Shown here in pieces: positions 1 through 10,396 of a DNA stretch of 64,000 nt (its first letter is position 1; each line of letters begins with the position of its first letter). Below the pieces are notes generated by a model. It saw only the letters and a program-made list of their open reading frames with translations. It ran no database searches and had not been told where the DNA came from. Origin of the DNA: Caulobacteraceae bacterium (GTDB lineage Bacteria; Pseudomonadota; Alphaproteobacteria; Caulobacterales; Caulobacteraceae). A program made the translations under genes and the position numbers. The stretch is taken from positions 19,758 to 83,757 of the forward strand of contig JAIEQA010000013.1 of NCBI GenBank assembly GCA_019748095.1, in the 5' to 3' direction.

Positions 1-1378
1 CGCCAGCCAGTCGGCGCGGGCCATGGCGGCCTATGTGTTCGCCGCCTCGGGCTGGGGCGAGAGCACCACCGACCTGGCCTGGGACGGTCAGGCGACGATC
101 CATGAGCTGGGGGCGAAACTGGCCTCGGGCGAGCGGTTCGCGGTCGAGGGGCATCTGACGGTCGCCGATGTGGACGTCGAGCGGATCGGTCAGGAGCGGA
201 TGCGCAACGGGACCTTTGCCGACTGCGCCCGGCGCGAGCTGGACGAGGAGGGGTATGTCCGGCTGGGGTTCCGCACCGCCGTCGCGGATGGCGGGGGGCT
301 GAGGCGGCCGCTGGACCGGTTCCCGTTCGTGCCGGACGATGCGGCGCGGCTGGACCAGGACTGTTTCGAGGCCTTCAACATCCAGGTCCAGGGCCTGATG
401 CGGCGGATGACGGCGACGGGGGCCGAGCGGCTGTGCATCGGCGTGTCGGGCGGGCTGGATTCGACCCAGGCGTTGCTGGTGGCGTGCCGGGCCTTCGACC
501 GGCTGAATCTGCCGCGGACCGGGATCCTCGGCTACACCCTGCCGGGGTTTGCGACGTCAGAGGGGACCAAGTCCAATGCCTGGGCCCTGATGCGCGCTCT
601 GGGGGTCACGGGCGAGGAGATCGACATCCGACCGGCGGCGGAGCGGATGCTGGCCGATATCGGGCATGCCTATGCCGACGGGCAGCCGGTGCACGACATC
701 ACCTTCGAGAATGTGCAGGCGGGTCTGAGGACCGACTATCTGTTCCGCCTGGCCAACCAGCATGGGGCCTTTGTGCTGGGCACCGGCGACCTGTCGGAGC
801 TGGCGCTGGGCTGGGCCACCTATGGCGTCGGCGACCATATGAGCCACTACAATGTCAACGGCGGGGTGGCCAAGACATTGATCCGGCACCTGATCCGCTG
901 GGTCGCGGGGCGGCCCGAGATGGCCGGGGCGGCCGATGTGCTGGGGGCCATTCTGGACACGGAGATCTCGCCCGAACTGGTCCCGGCGGGAGCGGACGGG
1001 AAGATCCAGTCGACGGAAGGGACCGTGGGTCCCTATGCGCTGAACGACTTCTTCCTGTTCCACATCACCCGCTTCGGGATGACCCCGTCGAAGGTCGCTT
1101 ATCTGGCGCATCAGGCCTGGGGCGATGCGGCGCGCGGGTCCTGGCCGGCGAACACGCCCGAGGATGAGCGGGTCGAATACGATCTGGCGACGATCAAGGG
1201 CTGGCTGCGGAAATTCCTGATCCGCTTCTTCCAGACCAGCCAGTTCAAACGCTCGGCCCTGCCCAACGGGCCCAAGGTGGTGACCGGCGGCTCGCTGAGC
1301 CCGCGCGGCGACTGGCGCGCCCCGTCGGACGGCAATGCGCGGGTGTGGCTGGAGGAGCTGGACGCGAACGTGCCGTAA
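1..1378 (+). CDS. nadE: Glutamine-dependent NAD+ synthetase, C-terminal part (5' end outside window)
   Basis: Makes NAD+ from deamido-NAD+, ATP and glutamine-derived ammonia, the last step of NAD biosynthesis in the cytoplasm. The frame is open through the left edge, so the first Met (base 23) is internal. The visible 451 residues begin in the last part of the amidase domain ([21 protein letters not shown], typical of long NadE proteins), and the synthetase domain carries the PP-loop SGGLDST about 142 residues after that Met, followed by the conserved [12 protein letters not shown] segment. The full-length family is about 680 residues, so roughly a third is missing on the left. No neighbour on the same strand is coupled to it. 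Confidence 0.93.
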   Translation, partial: ASQSARAMAAYVFAASGWGESTTDLAWDGQATIHELGAKLASGERFAVEGHLTVADVDVERIGQERMRNGTFADCARRELDEEGYVRLGFRTAVADGGGLRRPLDRFPFVPDDAARLDQDCFEAFNIQVQGLMRRMTATGAERLCIGVSGGLDSTQALLVACRAFDRLNLPRTGILGYTLPGFATSEGTKSNAWALMRALGVTGEEIDIRPAAERMLADIGHAYADGQPVHDITFENVQAGLRTDYLFRLANQHGAFVLGTGDLSELALGWATYGVGDHMSHYNVNGGVAKTLIRHLIRWVAGRPEMAGAADVLGAILDTEISPELVPAGADGKIQSTEGTVGPYALNDFFLFHITRFGMTPSKVAYLAHQAWGDAARGSWPANTPEDERVEYDLATIKGWLRKFLIRFFQTSQFKRSALPNGPKVVTGGSLSPRGDWRAPSDGNARVWLEELDANVP

Positions 1379-1396
1379 GGACCGTGGGGTAGGGTT

Positions 1397-1475
1397 AGGG
1401 GTGAAGAGTGCTAGTGCTGGTAAGCAAGGGGGGGCGTTTGATGCTTGCTCACTAGCACCAGCACTCTTCACCCCT
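1397..1475. repeat. Long imperfect inverted repeat downstream of nadE
   Basis: Arms 1397-1428 and 1444-1475 match at 29 of 32 positions around a 15-base spacer. The three differences are all transitions, one leaving a G-U pair in RNA. It lies 18 bases after the nadE stop and about 30 bases before the next start, so it could end nadE transcription or act as an mRNA hairpin; there is no T-run, so it is not a standard intrinsic terminator. Confidence 0.7.
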
Positions 1476-1505
1476 GCTCACCCGACCGCCGAAAGCCGAC
1501 CCCAT

Positions 1506-1730
1506 ATGACCGACGATCCCACAAAAGATTCCAAAGGCAACATCCTGTCGGACGGGGACAGTGTGACCCTGATCAAGGACCTGAAGGTCAAGGGCTCGGG
1601 CGGGGTGACGCTGAAGCGCGGGACGCTGGTGAAGAATATCCGCGTGACCGGGGACACCGACGAGATCGAGGCCAATGTCGACAAGGTGCGAGGCCTCGTG
1701 CTGCGGACCGAGTTCGTGCGCAAGGCCTGA
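1506..1730 (+). CDS. PhnA-like small protein (alkylphosphonate utilisation domain)
   Basis: A 74-residue protein (MTDDPTKDSKGNILSDGDSV..) matching the C-terminal PhnA/YjdM domain: an SH3-like beta barrel with the pattern D-G-D-S-V-x-L-I-K-D-L-K-V-K-G and the ending G-L-V-L-R-T-E-F-V-R-K. The N-terminal zinc ribbon found in longer PhnA proteins is absent. Despite its name the family has no proven role in phosphonate breakdown, so the function is unknown. ATG at 1506 is chosen because the domain starts there; longer in-frame extensions run through the inverted repeat and are unlikely to be translated. Confidence 0.8.
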   Translation: MTDDPTKDSKGNILSDGDSVTLIKDLKVKGSGGVTLKRGTLVKNIRVTGDTDEIEANVDKVRGLVLRTEFVRKA

Positions 1731-1936
1731 GGCTCTTTCGGCTGCGGTCGCCCGGAATTTATTCCGCCGCACCTCTTGCGGCGCGTTCAAGCCCGCTCCA
1801 CCTCATTTCCGGTCTTTGACAGGTGAGACGAGAATTGCGGCCCGCGCCGGGGCCAACGATTTCCGATAATCTGGCACGGTGACTCTGCAGCCATCCGACA
1901 GGCCGCTGAATGGGATCGCTTTTTTTCACAGAGTCA

Positions 1937-1972
1937 CCCTGAGTCACCCAATTTCGCAGGGGTGACTCAGGG
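1937..1972. repeat. Perfect 13-bp inverted repeat overlapping the hydrolase stop codon
   Basis: Arms 1937-1949 and 1960-1972 (CCCTGAGTCACCC and its complement) enclose a 10-base loop. The right arm covers the minus-strand stop codon of the alpha/beta hydrolase (1967-1969), so the hairpin would form at the very 3' end of that message. No U-run follows on the minus strand. The rest of 1731-1966 shows no gene. Confidence 0.65.
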
Positions 1973-2848
1973 CACGTCCCGGAGGAATTCGAAGATCGCG
2001 GACCGGGCCTCGGGCTCGTCCAGCATGGGGGCGTGGCCGATGCCGGGGACCTCGGCATAGTGCATCTCGGGCGCGGCCTTCTTCATGCGGGCGGCGATGT
2101 CTGCGCCCAGAAGGTCCGAGGTGGCTCCGCGGATCAGGAGGGTCGGGCGCTTTTTCGCCAGCCGGCGGAAGGAGGGCCACAGGTTGGGGACGAGGGCCCC
2201 GGCCCCGCCGGCACGGATCGGCACGGCGATGTCGGGGTCATAGTTCAGCACCGGTGAGCCCTCGGTACCGTCGCGGAAGATGCGGCGGGCGAAGGCGTCC
2301 CAGTCGGCATCGGTATAGTGGGGGAAGGCCACGGCATTGATGCGGCGGGCATGGTCGGCGGCGGCGGCCCAGGTCGGGGTCTCGACCGGCTGGCCGGAAT
2401 AGGCGGCGATGCGGGTCAGGCCCTCGGGCGAGACGGCCGGGCCGATGTCATTCAGGATCGCGGCGGCCACGACCCGGCTCTTGAGGGCGGTGATGGCCAT
2501 GGTGATCAGCCCGCCCATGGAGGTGCCGAGGAAGACCGCCCGCTCGATGCCGGCGGCCTCGAGCAGGGCCAGCACATCCTTGGCATAGACGGGAGGCTGG
2601 TAGGTCATGGGGTCCGAGGCGCGGTCCGAGCGCCCCCGGCCGCGGACATCCAGCGCCAGCACCCGGCGACCGCTGCGGGCGATCAGGGGGGCGATGACCT
2701 CGAAATCGGCAGAGTTCCGGGTCAGGCCGTGGATGGCGATGACCGGCAGGCGGGCCGGTCCGTCCGTGCCCGGATAGTCCCGGGCGTAAAGGCTGAGCCC
2801 GTCAGCGCTGGTCCAGCGACGGTCCGCGAACAAGGTCGAGTCGGTCAA
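1967..2848 (-). CDS. Alpha/beta-fold hydrolase
   Basis: A 293-residue soluble hydrolase of the esterase/lipase-like family; the substrate cannot be told from sequence. The oxyanion HG motif (VIAIHGLTRNSADF) lies near residues 36-49, the nucleophile elbow GTSMGG puts the catalytic Ser at about 110, and the C-terminal GIGHAPMLDEP supplies the His. DVRGRGRSDR around 68-76 is typical of this fold. No signal peptide. It is a stand-alone minus-strand gene, and its stop lies inside a hairpin. Confidence 0.88.
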   Translation of the reverse strand: MTDSTLFADRRWTSADGLSLYARDYPGTDGPARLPVIAIHGLTRNSADFEVIAPLIARSGRRVLALDVRGRGRSDRASDPMTYQPPVYAKDVLALLEAAGIERAVFLGTSMGGLITMAITALKSRVVAAAILNDIGPAVSPEGLTRIAAYSGQPVETPTWAAAADHARRINAVAFPHYTDADWDAFARRIFRDGTEGSPVLNYDPDIAVPIRAGGAGALVPNLWPSFRRLAKKRPTLLIRGATSDLLGADIAARMKKAAPEMHYAEVPGIGHAPMLDEPEARSAIFEFLRDVP

Positions 2849-2917
2849 ACAAGGGTCTCCCCGGCAACGACGCCCCCGCGTCCATCCCAGACTATTTCAT
2901 GCCGCGTGGAATTGCGA

Positions 2918-3448
2918 TCAGCCGCCGAGAAGGTCGCGGACGAAATGATCCAGATTATGCCCGTCGAACAGGAAGCCGGGCAGGCCGGCGCGGCGGGCGG
3001 CCTCCAGATCGGTGGCGCGGTCGCCGATCAGGAAGGAGCGAGCCGGGTCGATATGGTGCTCGGCGATGGCGCGCAGGATCATGCCGGGATTGGGCTTGCG
3101 GTCCGGATGGTCGGGATGCGCCCATTTCGGATCCTCGGCCTCACTGTGGAAGGGGCAGGCATAGACGGCACCGATCCGGGCCCCCTTTGCCGCCAGCCGG
3201 CGCACCAGCAGGGCGTTGAAGGCATGCATCTGGTCCTCGCTGAACAGACCGCGCGCCACACCGGACTGGTTGGTGACGATGACCACCAGATAGCCCTGGG
3301 TGTTCAGTCGCCGGACTGCATCGGCCGCACCCGGTATCAGCGCCAGATGCTCTTCCAGATGGGGATAGCCGCTGTCGGTGATCAGAACGCCATCGCGATC
3401 CAGAAAGACGGCGGGGACGGCGGTCGGGGACGCGTTCAAGGCGGGCAA
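2918..3448 (-). CDS. gmhB: D-glycero-D-manno-heptose-1,7-bisphosphate 7-phosphatase (GmhB-like HAD)
   Basis: A HAD-superfamily phosphatase of 176 residues, the usual GmhB length. Motif I FLDRDGV has the nucleophile Asp17 and acid Asp19; VTNQSGVARG is motif II; the C-x-F-H..H-P-D-H-P-D-R-K-P-N-P-G region is the GmhB zinc/substrate loop; and IGDRATDLEAARRAG is motif IV. GmhB makes heptose-1-phosphate for ADP-heptose of the LPS inner core. Histidinol-phosphatase homologues share this fold, but no his genes are nearby. The divergent neighbour is a sugar aminotransferase, which fits a surface-polysaccharide context. Confidence 0.85.
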   Translation of the reverse strand: MPALNASPTAVPAVFLDRDGVLITDSGYPHLEEHLALIPGAADAVRRLNTQGYLVVIVTNQSGVARGLFSEDQMHAFNALLVRRLAAKGARIGAVYACPFHSEAEDPKWAHPDHPDRKPNPGMILRAIAEHHIDPARSFLIGDRATDLEAARRAGLPGFLFDGHNLDHFVRDLLGG

Positions 3449-3624
3449 CTCCGGGGACAGACGGGGGACTGGATAGAAGCGTGCGTTGCACGGCGCAACG
3501 CGAAGTGACTCCCCCGGATTTGGCGATCGGGCCCCGGCCGGGTTAGACGGCGGCCCTGCCTTCGACCGGCCGCGCCCCGCGTATGTCCGCAGCGCCCGGC
3601 CCCGTCCCGAGAGAGGTCCCCCGA

Positions 3625-4785
3625 ATGACCATTCCCTTCATCGACCTGCAGGCGCAGCGCCGTCGCCTCGGAGGCCGGATCGAGGCCGCCCTGATGGCCG
3701 CCGTCGAGAGCGGGGCCTATGTCATGGGCCCGCCGGTGCGCGAGTTCGAAACGGCGCTGGCCGCCTTCGGGCAAGCGAAACACGCCCTGGGCTGCGCCAA
3801 CGGGACCGAGGCCCTGGTCCTGCCGCTGATGGCCTGGGGCATCCGGCCGGGCGATGCGGTGTTCGTGCCCAGTTTCACCTTCTGCGCCACGGCCGAGGTG
3901 GTGCCGTGGCTGGGCGCGACCCCGGTGTTCATCGATATCGATGCGAAGACCTACAATATGGATCCCGGCCATCTGGAGGCCGCGATCGAGGCCACGATCG
4001 CCGAAGGCAAGCTGCGGCCCAAGGTCGTCATCGCCGTCGACCTGTTCGGCCAGCCGGCCGACTATCCCGCCATCAAGGCGATCTGTGACAAACACGGGCT
4101 GAAGCTGATCGCGGATTCGGCCCAGGGGTTCGGCTGCACCATCGACGGCGAACATCCGCTGAAATGGGCCGATGTGACGACGACCAGCTTCTTTCCGGCC
4201 AAGCCGCTGGGCTGTTACGGCGACGGCGGCGCGGCGCTGACCGACGACGATGATCTGGCCCAGGAGATGGACAGCTACCGGGTCCACGGCAAGGCGGTGG
4301 CCAAGGATCTGGTCGGCCGCACGTTCGAACACGAGACCAAATATCTGAACATGCGGGTGGGTATGAACTCGCGGCTGGACACGGTGCAGGCCGCGGTCCT
4401 GATCGAGAAGCTGAAGGTCTTCCCCGACGAGATCGTGTGGCGCAACCGGATCGCCGCCCGCTACAACGAACTGCTGGCCCCCCACGTCACCGCGGTGCCG
4501 GTCGTGCCCGCCGGGAACGTGTCCAACTGGGCCCAGTATACGATCGAGCATCCGGACCGGGACGGTCTGGCCAGACATCTGGCGGCCCAGGGCGTGCCCT
4601 CGGCGGTCTATTATCCGATCCCCTGCCACCTGCAGCCGGCCTATGAGCACCATCCGCGCGGGCCACAGGGGCTGCCGGTGACCGAGGCCAAGAAGGATGT
4701 GGTCATCAGCCTGCCGATGCATTCCGATCTGGACGAGGCGACCCAGGACCGGATCGTCGCCGCCGTCGCCAGCTACAGGGCCTGA
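3625..4785 (+). CDS. DegT/DnrJ/EryC1/StrS family PLP aminotransferase
   Basis: Nucleotide-sugar aminotransferase of 386 residues. PFIDLQAQ at the N-terminus, GCANGTEAL near 56-64, the D-S-A-Q-G-F-G block near 164-170 and the Schiff-base lysine in SFFPAKPLG (Lys193) are classic for the family. It would transfer an amino group from glutamate to a keto-sugar nucleotide. ATG 3625 is preferred to an in-frame start at 3583 because GAGAGAG lies about 9 bases upstream and family members start with this motif. The oxidoreductase 2 bases downstream could make its keto substrate, as in WbpB/WbpE-type pairs; the sugar itself cannot be named. Confidence 0.9.
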   Translation: MTIPFIDLQAQRRRLGGRIEAALMAAVESGAYVMGPPVREFETALAAFGQAKHALGCANGTEALVLPLMAWGIRPGDAVFVPSFTFCATAEVVPWLGATPVFIDIDAKTYNMDPGHLEAAIEATIAEGKLRPKVVIAVDLFGQPADYPAIKAICDKHGLKLIADSAQGFGCTIDGEHPLKWADVTTTSFFPAKPLGCYGDGGAALTDDDDLAQEMDSYRVHGKAVAKDLVGRTFEHETKYLNMRVGMNSRLDTVQAAVLIEKLKVFPDEIVWRNRIAARYNELLAPHVTAVPVVPAGNVSNWAQYTIEHPDRDGLARHLAAQGVPSAVYYPIPCHLQPAYEHHPRGPQGLPVTEAKKDVVISLPMHSDLDEATQDRIVAAVASYRA

Positions 4786-4787
4786 CC

Positions 4788-5720
4788 ATGATCCAGACCA
4801 TCCCCCCGCTGAAGGTCGGTGTCGCCGGCGTCGGTGTCATGGGCCGCAACCATGCGCGCGTCCTGTCGGACATCCGCGAGTTCGACCTGACCACCATCTT
4901 CGACATGGACGCAGACACCGCCCGGGGGGTGGCCGAGGTCCATGGAGCCGAGGCGGTCACGACGGCCGAAGCCTTCGTCGAGGCGGGGCTGGACGCGGCG
5001 GTGGTCTCGACCCCCAACCGCACCCATGCGGACCTGTCGGTCGCCCTGCTGGAGCGGGGCGTGCATGTGCTGGTCGAAAAGCCGATCGCCGCGACCGTGG
5101 CCGATGCCCGGCGCATGATCGATGCGGCCAGGGCCAACAATCGCGTGCTGATGGTCGGCCAGGTCGAACGCTTCAACCCGGCGGTCGAGGCGGTCAAGCG
5201 GGCCATCGCCGACGAACAGGTGATCTCGATCCAGATCACCCGCGTCGGCCCCTTCCCGCCCCGCATGGGCGAGGTGGGTGTGGTGATCGATCTGGCGGTG
5301 CACGACATCGACATCATCCGCCACCTGACGGGCTCGGAGGTCGCCGAGGTCCAGCCGCAGCTGGCTCGCACCCGGGCCGAGCGCGAGGATACGGCGTTGC
5401 TCCAGTTCCGCATGGAGAACGGGGTGATCGCCCATATCACCACCAACTGGGTCACCCCCTACAAGGTCCGCACCCTGCAGGTCGCGACGCAAGGAAAGTT
5501 CGTCGTCGCCGACCTGATGACCCGTCAGGTGACCGAATATTTCGGCCAGCAGCCGGACGGCAGCTACCAGACCCGGGCGGTCAACAGCTGGCCCAATGAG
5601 CCGCTGAAGAAGGAGCTGGAAAGCTTCGCCCACGCCATCCGCACCGGCGAGGCCCCGGCGGTCACCGGCGAGGACGGCCTGCGCAATCTGGAAGTGGCGC
5701 TGAGGTGTCTGGGGGAATGA
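4788..5720 (+). CDS. Gfo/Idh/MocA family NAD(P)-dependent oxidoreductase
   Basis: A 310-residue dehydrogenase. The Rossmann motif GVAGVGVMGRNHARV (residues 11-25), STPNRTHADL and the catalytic VEKPIA (EKP at 97-99) define the family; the region VVIDLAVHDIDIIRHLTG carries the conserved D-x-x-x-H-D-I. It starts 2 bases after the aminotransferase stop, so they are co-transcribed. By analogy with UDP-sugar 3-dehydrogenases next to DegT enzymes it may oxidise a UDP-HexNAc derivative, but this is inference. Confidence 0.88.
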   Translation: MIQTIPPLKVGVAGVGVMGRNHARVLSDIREFDLTTIFDMDADTARGVAEVHGAEAVTTAEAFVEAGLDAAVVSTPNRTHADLSVALLERGVHVLVEKPIAATVADARRMIDAARANNRVLMVGQVERFNPAVEAVKRAIADEQVISIQITRVGPFPPRMGEVGVVIDLAVHDIDIIRHLTGSEVAEVQPQLARTRAEREDTALLQFRMENGVIAHITTNWVTPYKVRTLQVATQGKFVVADLMTRQVTEYFGQQPDGSYQTRAVNSWPNEPLKKELESFAHAIRTGEAPAVTGEDGLRNLEVALRCLGE

Positions 5721-6301
5721 ACCTCCGGTCGGAGGTGCTGGAGAACGACTTCGTGCGGCTGGAGCCGTTCGAGGCGCGTCACAAGGAGCCGCTGCGGCTG
5801 GCGTGCGACGCCGATCCGGACCTGTGGCCGGCGCTGTATTCGATCTCGTTCGGCGGCGATCAGTTCGACGCGAGCTGGGACCGGCTGCGGGGGTTCCAGG
5901 CGGCGGGGACCTGGCTACCCTTCGCGGTGATCCGGGACCGCGAGGTCGTGGGGGTGTCGGCCTTCATCGACATCAATCCGGGCTCCCGAACCGTCGAGAT
6001 CGGCTGCACCTACTACCGGCCCGAGGCGCGGGGCGGAGCGGTGAACCCTGCGACCAAGCGGCTGATGCTTGAGCACGCCTTCGCCGCCGGGGCGAACCGG
6101 GTGGCGTTCCAGGTCGACCAGTTGAACCAGCGCAGTCAGGCGGCGGTGACGAAGCTCGGTGGGGTGCGCGAAGGCGTGATGCGGAACGACAAGATCACCT
6201 GGACAGGGCGGATCCGCAGCTCGGTGATCTTCTCGATCCTGGCCGGGGAATGGCCGGATGTCCGCAGCCGACTGGACGAACGGCTGGTGGCGTTCCTCTA
6301 G
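5717..6301 (+). CDS. GNAT family N-acetyltransferase (RimJ/RimL-like)
   Basis: A 194-residue acetyltransferase of the Acetyltransf_3 type: N-terminal L-E-N-D-F-V-R-L-E-P, then FIDINPGSRTVEIGCTYYRPEARGGAVNPATKRLML as the acetyl-CoA pocket, and LNQRSQAAVTKLGGVREGVMR as the C-terminal signature. The acceptor is unknown. ATG 5717 overlaps the upstream stop as ATGA and has GGGGGA just before it; an in-frame GTG at 5705 is less likely. Translational coupling puts it in the aminotransferase/oxidoreductase operon, so it could acetylate the amino sugar, although this fold more often modifies proteins or small molecules. Its stop overlaps the convergent MaoC stop by 4 bases. Confidence 0.87.
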   Translation: MNLRSEVLENDFVRLEPFEARHKEPLRLACDADPDLWPALYSISFGGDQFDASWDRLRGFQAAGTWLPFAVIRDREVVGVSAFIDINPGSRTVEIGCTYYRPEARGGAVNPATKRLMLEHAFAAGANRVAFQVDQLNQRSQAAVTKLGGVREGVMRNDKITWTGRIRSSVIFSILAGEWPDVRSRLDERLVAFL

Positions 6302-6753
6302 CCGCCCACCATCTGCATGCCCAGCCATTCGGCGATCAGGGCGGGCTTGTCGGCACCCTCGATCTCGACGGTCAGCTCGTGTTTCAGCAGCCAGCGGCCG
6401 CCGCCCTTGTCCTCGGCAGACAGGAGTTTGAAGCGGCCGCGGATGTTCGATCCGGCGCGGACGGGGGCGAGGAAGCGGAGTTTGTCGAAGCCGTAGTTGA
6501 CGCCCATCACGACGCCGTCCAGCGGGGCGACGGCATCATAGCTCATGGCCGAGGCGAGGCTGAGGGTCAGAAAGCCGTGGGCGATGGTGCCGCCGAAGGG
6601 GGTGTGTTTCGCCGCCTCGGGGTCGATGTGGATGAACTGGCGGTCCTCGGTGATCTCGGCGAAGGCATCAATCCGGGCCTGATCGACGGTAATCCAGCGC
6701 GAGACGCCGACCTCCGTGCCGATGAGGGACTGCAGGTCACTGGTCTTGGTCAT
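6298..6753 (-). CDS. MaoC family (R)-specific enoyl-CoA hydratase-like protein
   Basis: A 151-residue single hot-dog protein. ITEDRQFIHIDPEAAKHTPFGGTIAHGFLTLSL contains the hydratase Asp/His signature and the MaoC G-x-x-I-A-H-G motif. Members hydrate trans-2-enoyl-CoA in beta-oxidation or PHA supply; a phasin elsewhere in this window makes the PHA link possible but unproven. Its start overlaps the stop of the upstream threonine dehydratase by 4 bases (ATGA), so the two form an operon. Confidence 0.87.
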   Translation of the reverse strand: MTKTSDLQSLIGTEVGVSRWITVDQARIDAFAEITEDRQFIHIDPEAAKHTPFGGTIAHGFLTLSLASAMSYDAVAPLDGVVMGVNYGFDKLRFLAPVRAGSNIRGRFKLLSAEDKGGGRWLLKHELTVEIEGADKPALIAEWLGMQMVGG

Positions 6754-7754
6754 GCGGCGGCTCCCTTGAGGGCAGGTTGGAACCGCCCTTCGATGATTGT
6801 GGCGAACAGGGCGGGGTCGATGTTGCCGCCCGACAGGATGACGGCGGTGGTGCGGCCCTGTGTTTCAATCTTGCCGGCGAGGACGGCGGCGAGGGCGGCG
6901 GCCCCGCCCGGCTCGACCACCAGTTTCAGGGTGCGGAAGGCGTAGGCGACCGCATCCGCCGCCTCGCGGTCGCTGATCGTCAGGGCCCCGGACAGGACCC
7001 GGCGGTTGATGGGGAAGGTCAGGACGCCGGGCATGGGGGTCTGGAGCGCGTCACAGATGGAGGGCGGTCCGGACGGGTGGCCGGTGCGCTCGCCGGCGGC
7101 GAGAGAGCGGACGGTGTCGTCATAGTTTTCCGGCTCGACCGCCCAGCTCTGCGTTTGCGGACTCTGCGCCTCCAGCACCAGATTGATACCGGCCATCAGC
7201 CCGCCGCCGGAGCAGCAGCACAGCAGCTGGTCGATCGGGGTGCCGGCCTGGTCCAGCAGTTCCAGCGCGGTCGTGCCCTGGCCCTCGATCACATACGGAT
7301 CGTCGAAGGGTGGGACCAGCACACTGCCGCGTTCGCGGGCCACGGCGGCCCCGATCTCCTCGCGGCTCTCGGTCCAGCGGTCGTACAGGCGGACCTCGCC
7401 GCCGAAGGCCCGGACGCCCTCGACCTTGATGGCGGGACTGTCGGCCGGCATGACGATGAGTGCCCGGGTGCCCATCATCTTTGCGGCCGCGGCGACGCCC
7501 TGGGCATGGTTGCCGGAGGAGAAGGCGACGACGCCGGAGGCCAGTTCGGCAGCGTTCAGCCGGCTGATACGGTTGTAGGCACCGCGGAACTTGAACGCCC
7601 CGGCGACCTGCAGGGTCTCGGCCTTGAGCAGGACCCGGCCGCCCATGCGCTCATTGAGGGCAGGGCTTTCGATCAGGGGGGTGCGGACCGCAGCCGGTGC
7701 GATCTGGCGGGCGGCGTCTAGGACGCCTTCATACGAAGCAATGCGGTCGGACAT
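6750..7754 (-). CDS. Threonine/serine dehydratase (fold-type II PLP enzyme)
   Basis: A 334-residue enzyme that deaminates threonine or serine to the 2-oxo acid. The PLP lysine is Lys55 in GAFKFRGAY, SSGNHAQGVA binds the substrate carboxylate, and CCSGGGLMAGIN is the glycine-rich phosphate loop. It lacks the C-terminal ACT-like regulatory domain of long IlvA, so it resembles catabolic TdcB or serine racemase-type proteins. Upstream member of a two-gene operon with the MaoC protein. Confidence 0.88.
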   Translation of the reverse strand: MSDRIASYEGVLDAARQIAPAAVRTPLIESPALNERMGGRVLLKAETLQVAGAFKFRGAYNRISRLNAAELASGVVAFSSGNHAQGVAAAAKMMGTRALIVMPADSPAIKVEGVRAFGGEVRLYDRWTESREEIGAAVARERGSVLVPPFDDPYVIEGQGTTALELLDQAGTPIDQLLCCCSGGGLMAGINLVLEAQSPQTQSWAVEPENYDDTVRSLAAGERTGHPSGPPSICDALQTPMPGVLTFPINRRVLSGALTISDREAADAVAYAFRTLKLVVEPGGAAALAAVLAGKIETQGRTTAVILSGGNIDPALFATIIEGRFQPALKGAAA

Positions 7755-7813
7755 GGACCCACTTAACCCGATCGGCCCGGTCCGCGTAAGGTGGCGAAAA
7801 CAGTGGAAACGCC

Positions 7814-9303
<1,490 letters not shown>

Positions 9304-9307
<4 letters not shown>

Positions 9308-10380
9308 CCGATATCGCCAACGACCCCCAGAGCGCCTTTTCCGGAACCCGGGAGGTCGATCCCCGCCATCGCCACGACGAGGCGGCACTCGACCGCTGGA
9401 TGGGTGACCATGTCGAGGGCTATGCCGGGCCGCTGACGATCCGGCAGTTCAAGGGCGGCCAGTCGAACCCGACCTATGAGCTGGCCACGCCGGGCGCGAC
9501 CTATGTGCTGCGCAGGAAGCCGCCGGGCGTCCTGTTGCCCTCGGCCCATGCGGTGGATCGGGAGTTCACCGTGATCTCGGCCCTGTCCGCGCAAGGCTAT
9601 CCGGTCGCCCGGCCCTTTGCCCTGTGCACGGACGACGGCGTGATCGGCTCGATGTTCTATGTGATGAGCAAGGTCGAGGGGCGGGTCCTGTGGGACCTGA
9701 AACTGCCAGGGATGGAGCCGGCCGAGCGCCGCTCCATCTACAATGCCCAGATCGACGCCCTGGCCGCCCTGCACCGGTTCGATCCGGCAGCCATCGGGCT
9801 GGGTGACTATGGCCGGCCGGGTAATTATTTCGGCCGTCAGCTCGGGCGCTGGACCAAACAGTACCGGGCCTCCGAGATCGATCCGATCCCGGAGATGGAC
9901 CGGCTGATCGCCTTCCTGGCCGAAAGCCTGCCGGCGGACGGGCCGGTGACGATCGTGCACGGGGACTACCGCCTGGACAATCTGATCATGGCTCCGGACC
10001 GGGCCGAGGTCCGGGCCGTGCTGGATTGGGAACTGTCGACGCTGGGCGATCCGATGGCGGACTTTTCCTATCTGCTGATCGGCTGGGCCATGCCGGCCAG
10101 TCTGAGAAACGGACTGCTGGGGGCTGATCTGGAGGTGCTGGGCATTCCCACGATCGAGGAGACGGTCGAGCGTTACGCGGCGCAGACCGGGCGTCAGGCT
10201 CCGCAGAATCTGGACTGGCTTATGGCCTATAATCTGTTCCGGCTGGCGGCGATCTGTCAGGGAATTGCCGGCCGGGTACGCGACGGCACGGCCGCCTCGG
10301 CCCATGCCATCCAGACGGCGGCCCAGGTCACGCCGCTGGCACAGACGGCATGGAGCCATGCGGTCAGGGCCGGGGCCTGA
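9304..10380 (+). CDS. Phosphotransferase family protein (APH/choline kinase fold)
   Basis: A 358-residue aminoglycoside-phosphotransferase-fold kinase. FKGGQSNPTYEL and YVLRRKPPG form the nucleotide loop and lysine, VHGDYRLDNLI is the catalytic loop, and AVLDWELSTLGDPMADF has the metal-binding Asp. The length and the LLPSAHAVDREFTVI segment resemble the ACAD10/11-type kinases found near acyl-CoA genes rather than antibiotic-resistance enzymes. The substrate is unknown. ATGA coupling to glpK implies co-expression. Confidence 0.85.
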
Positions 10381-10396
10381 CAGCGCTCCCGTCCCG

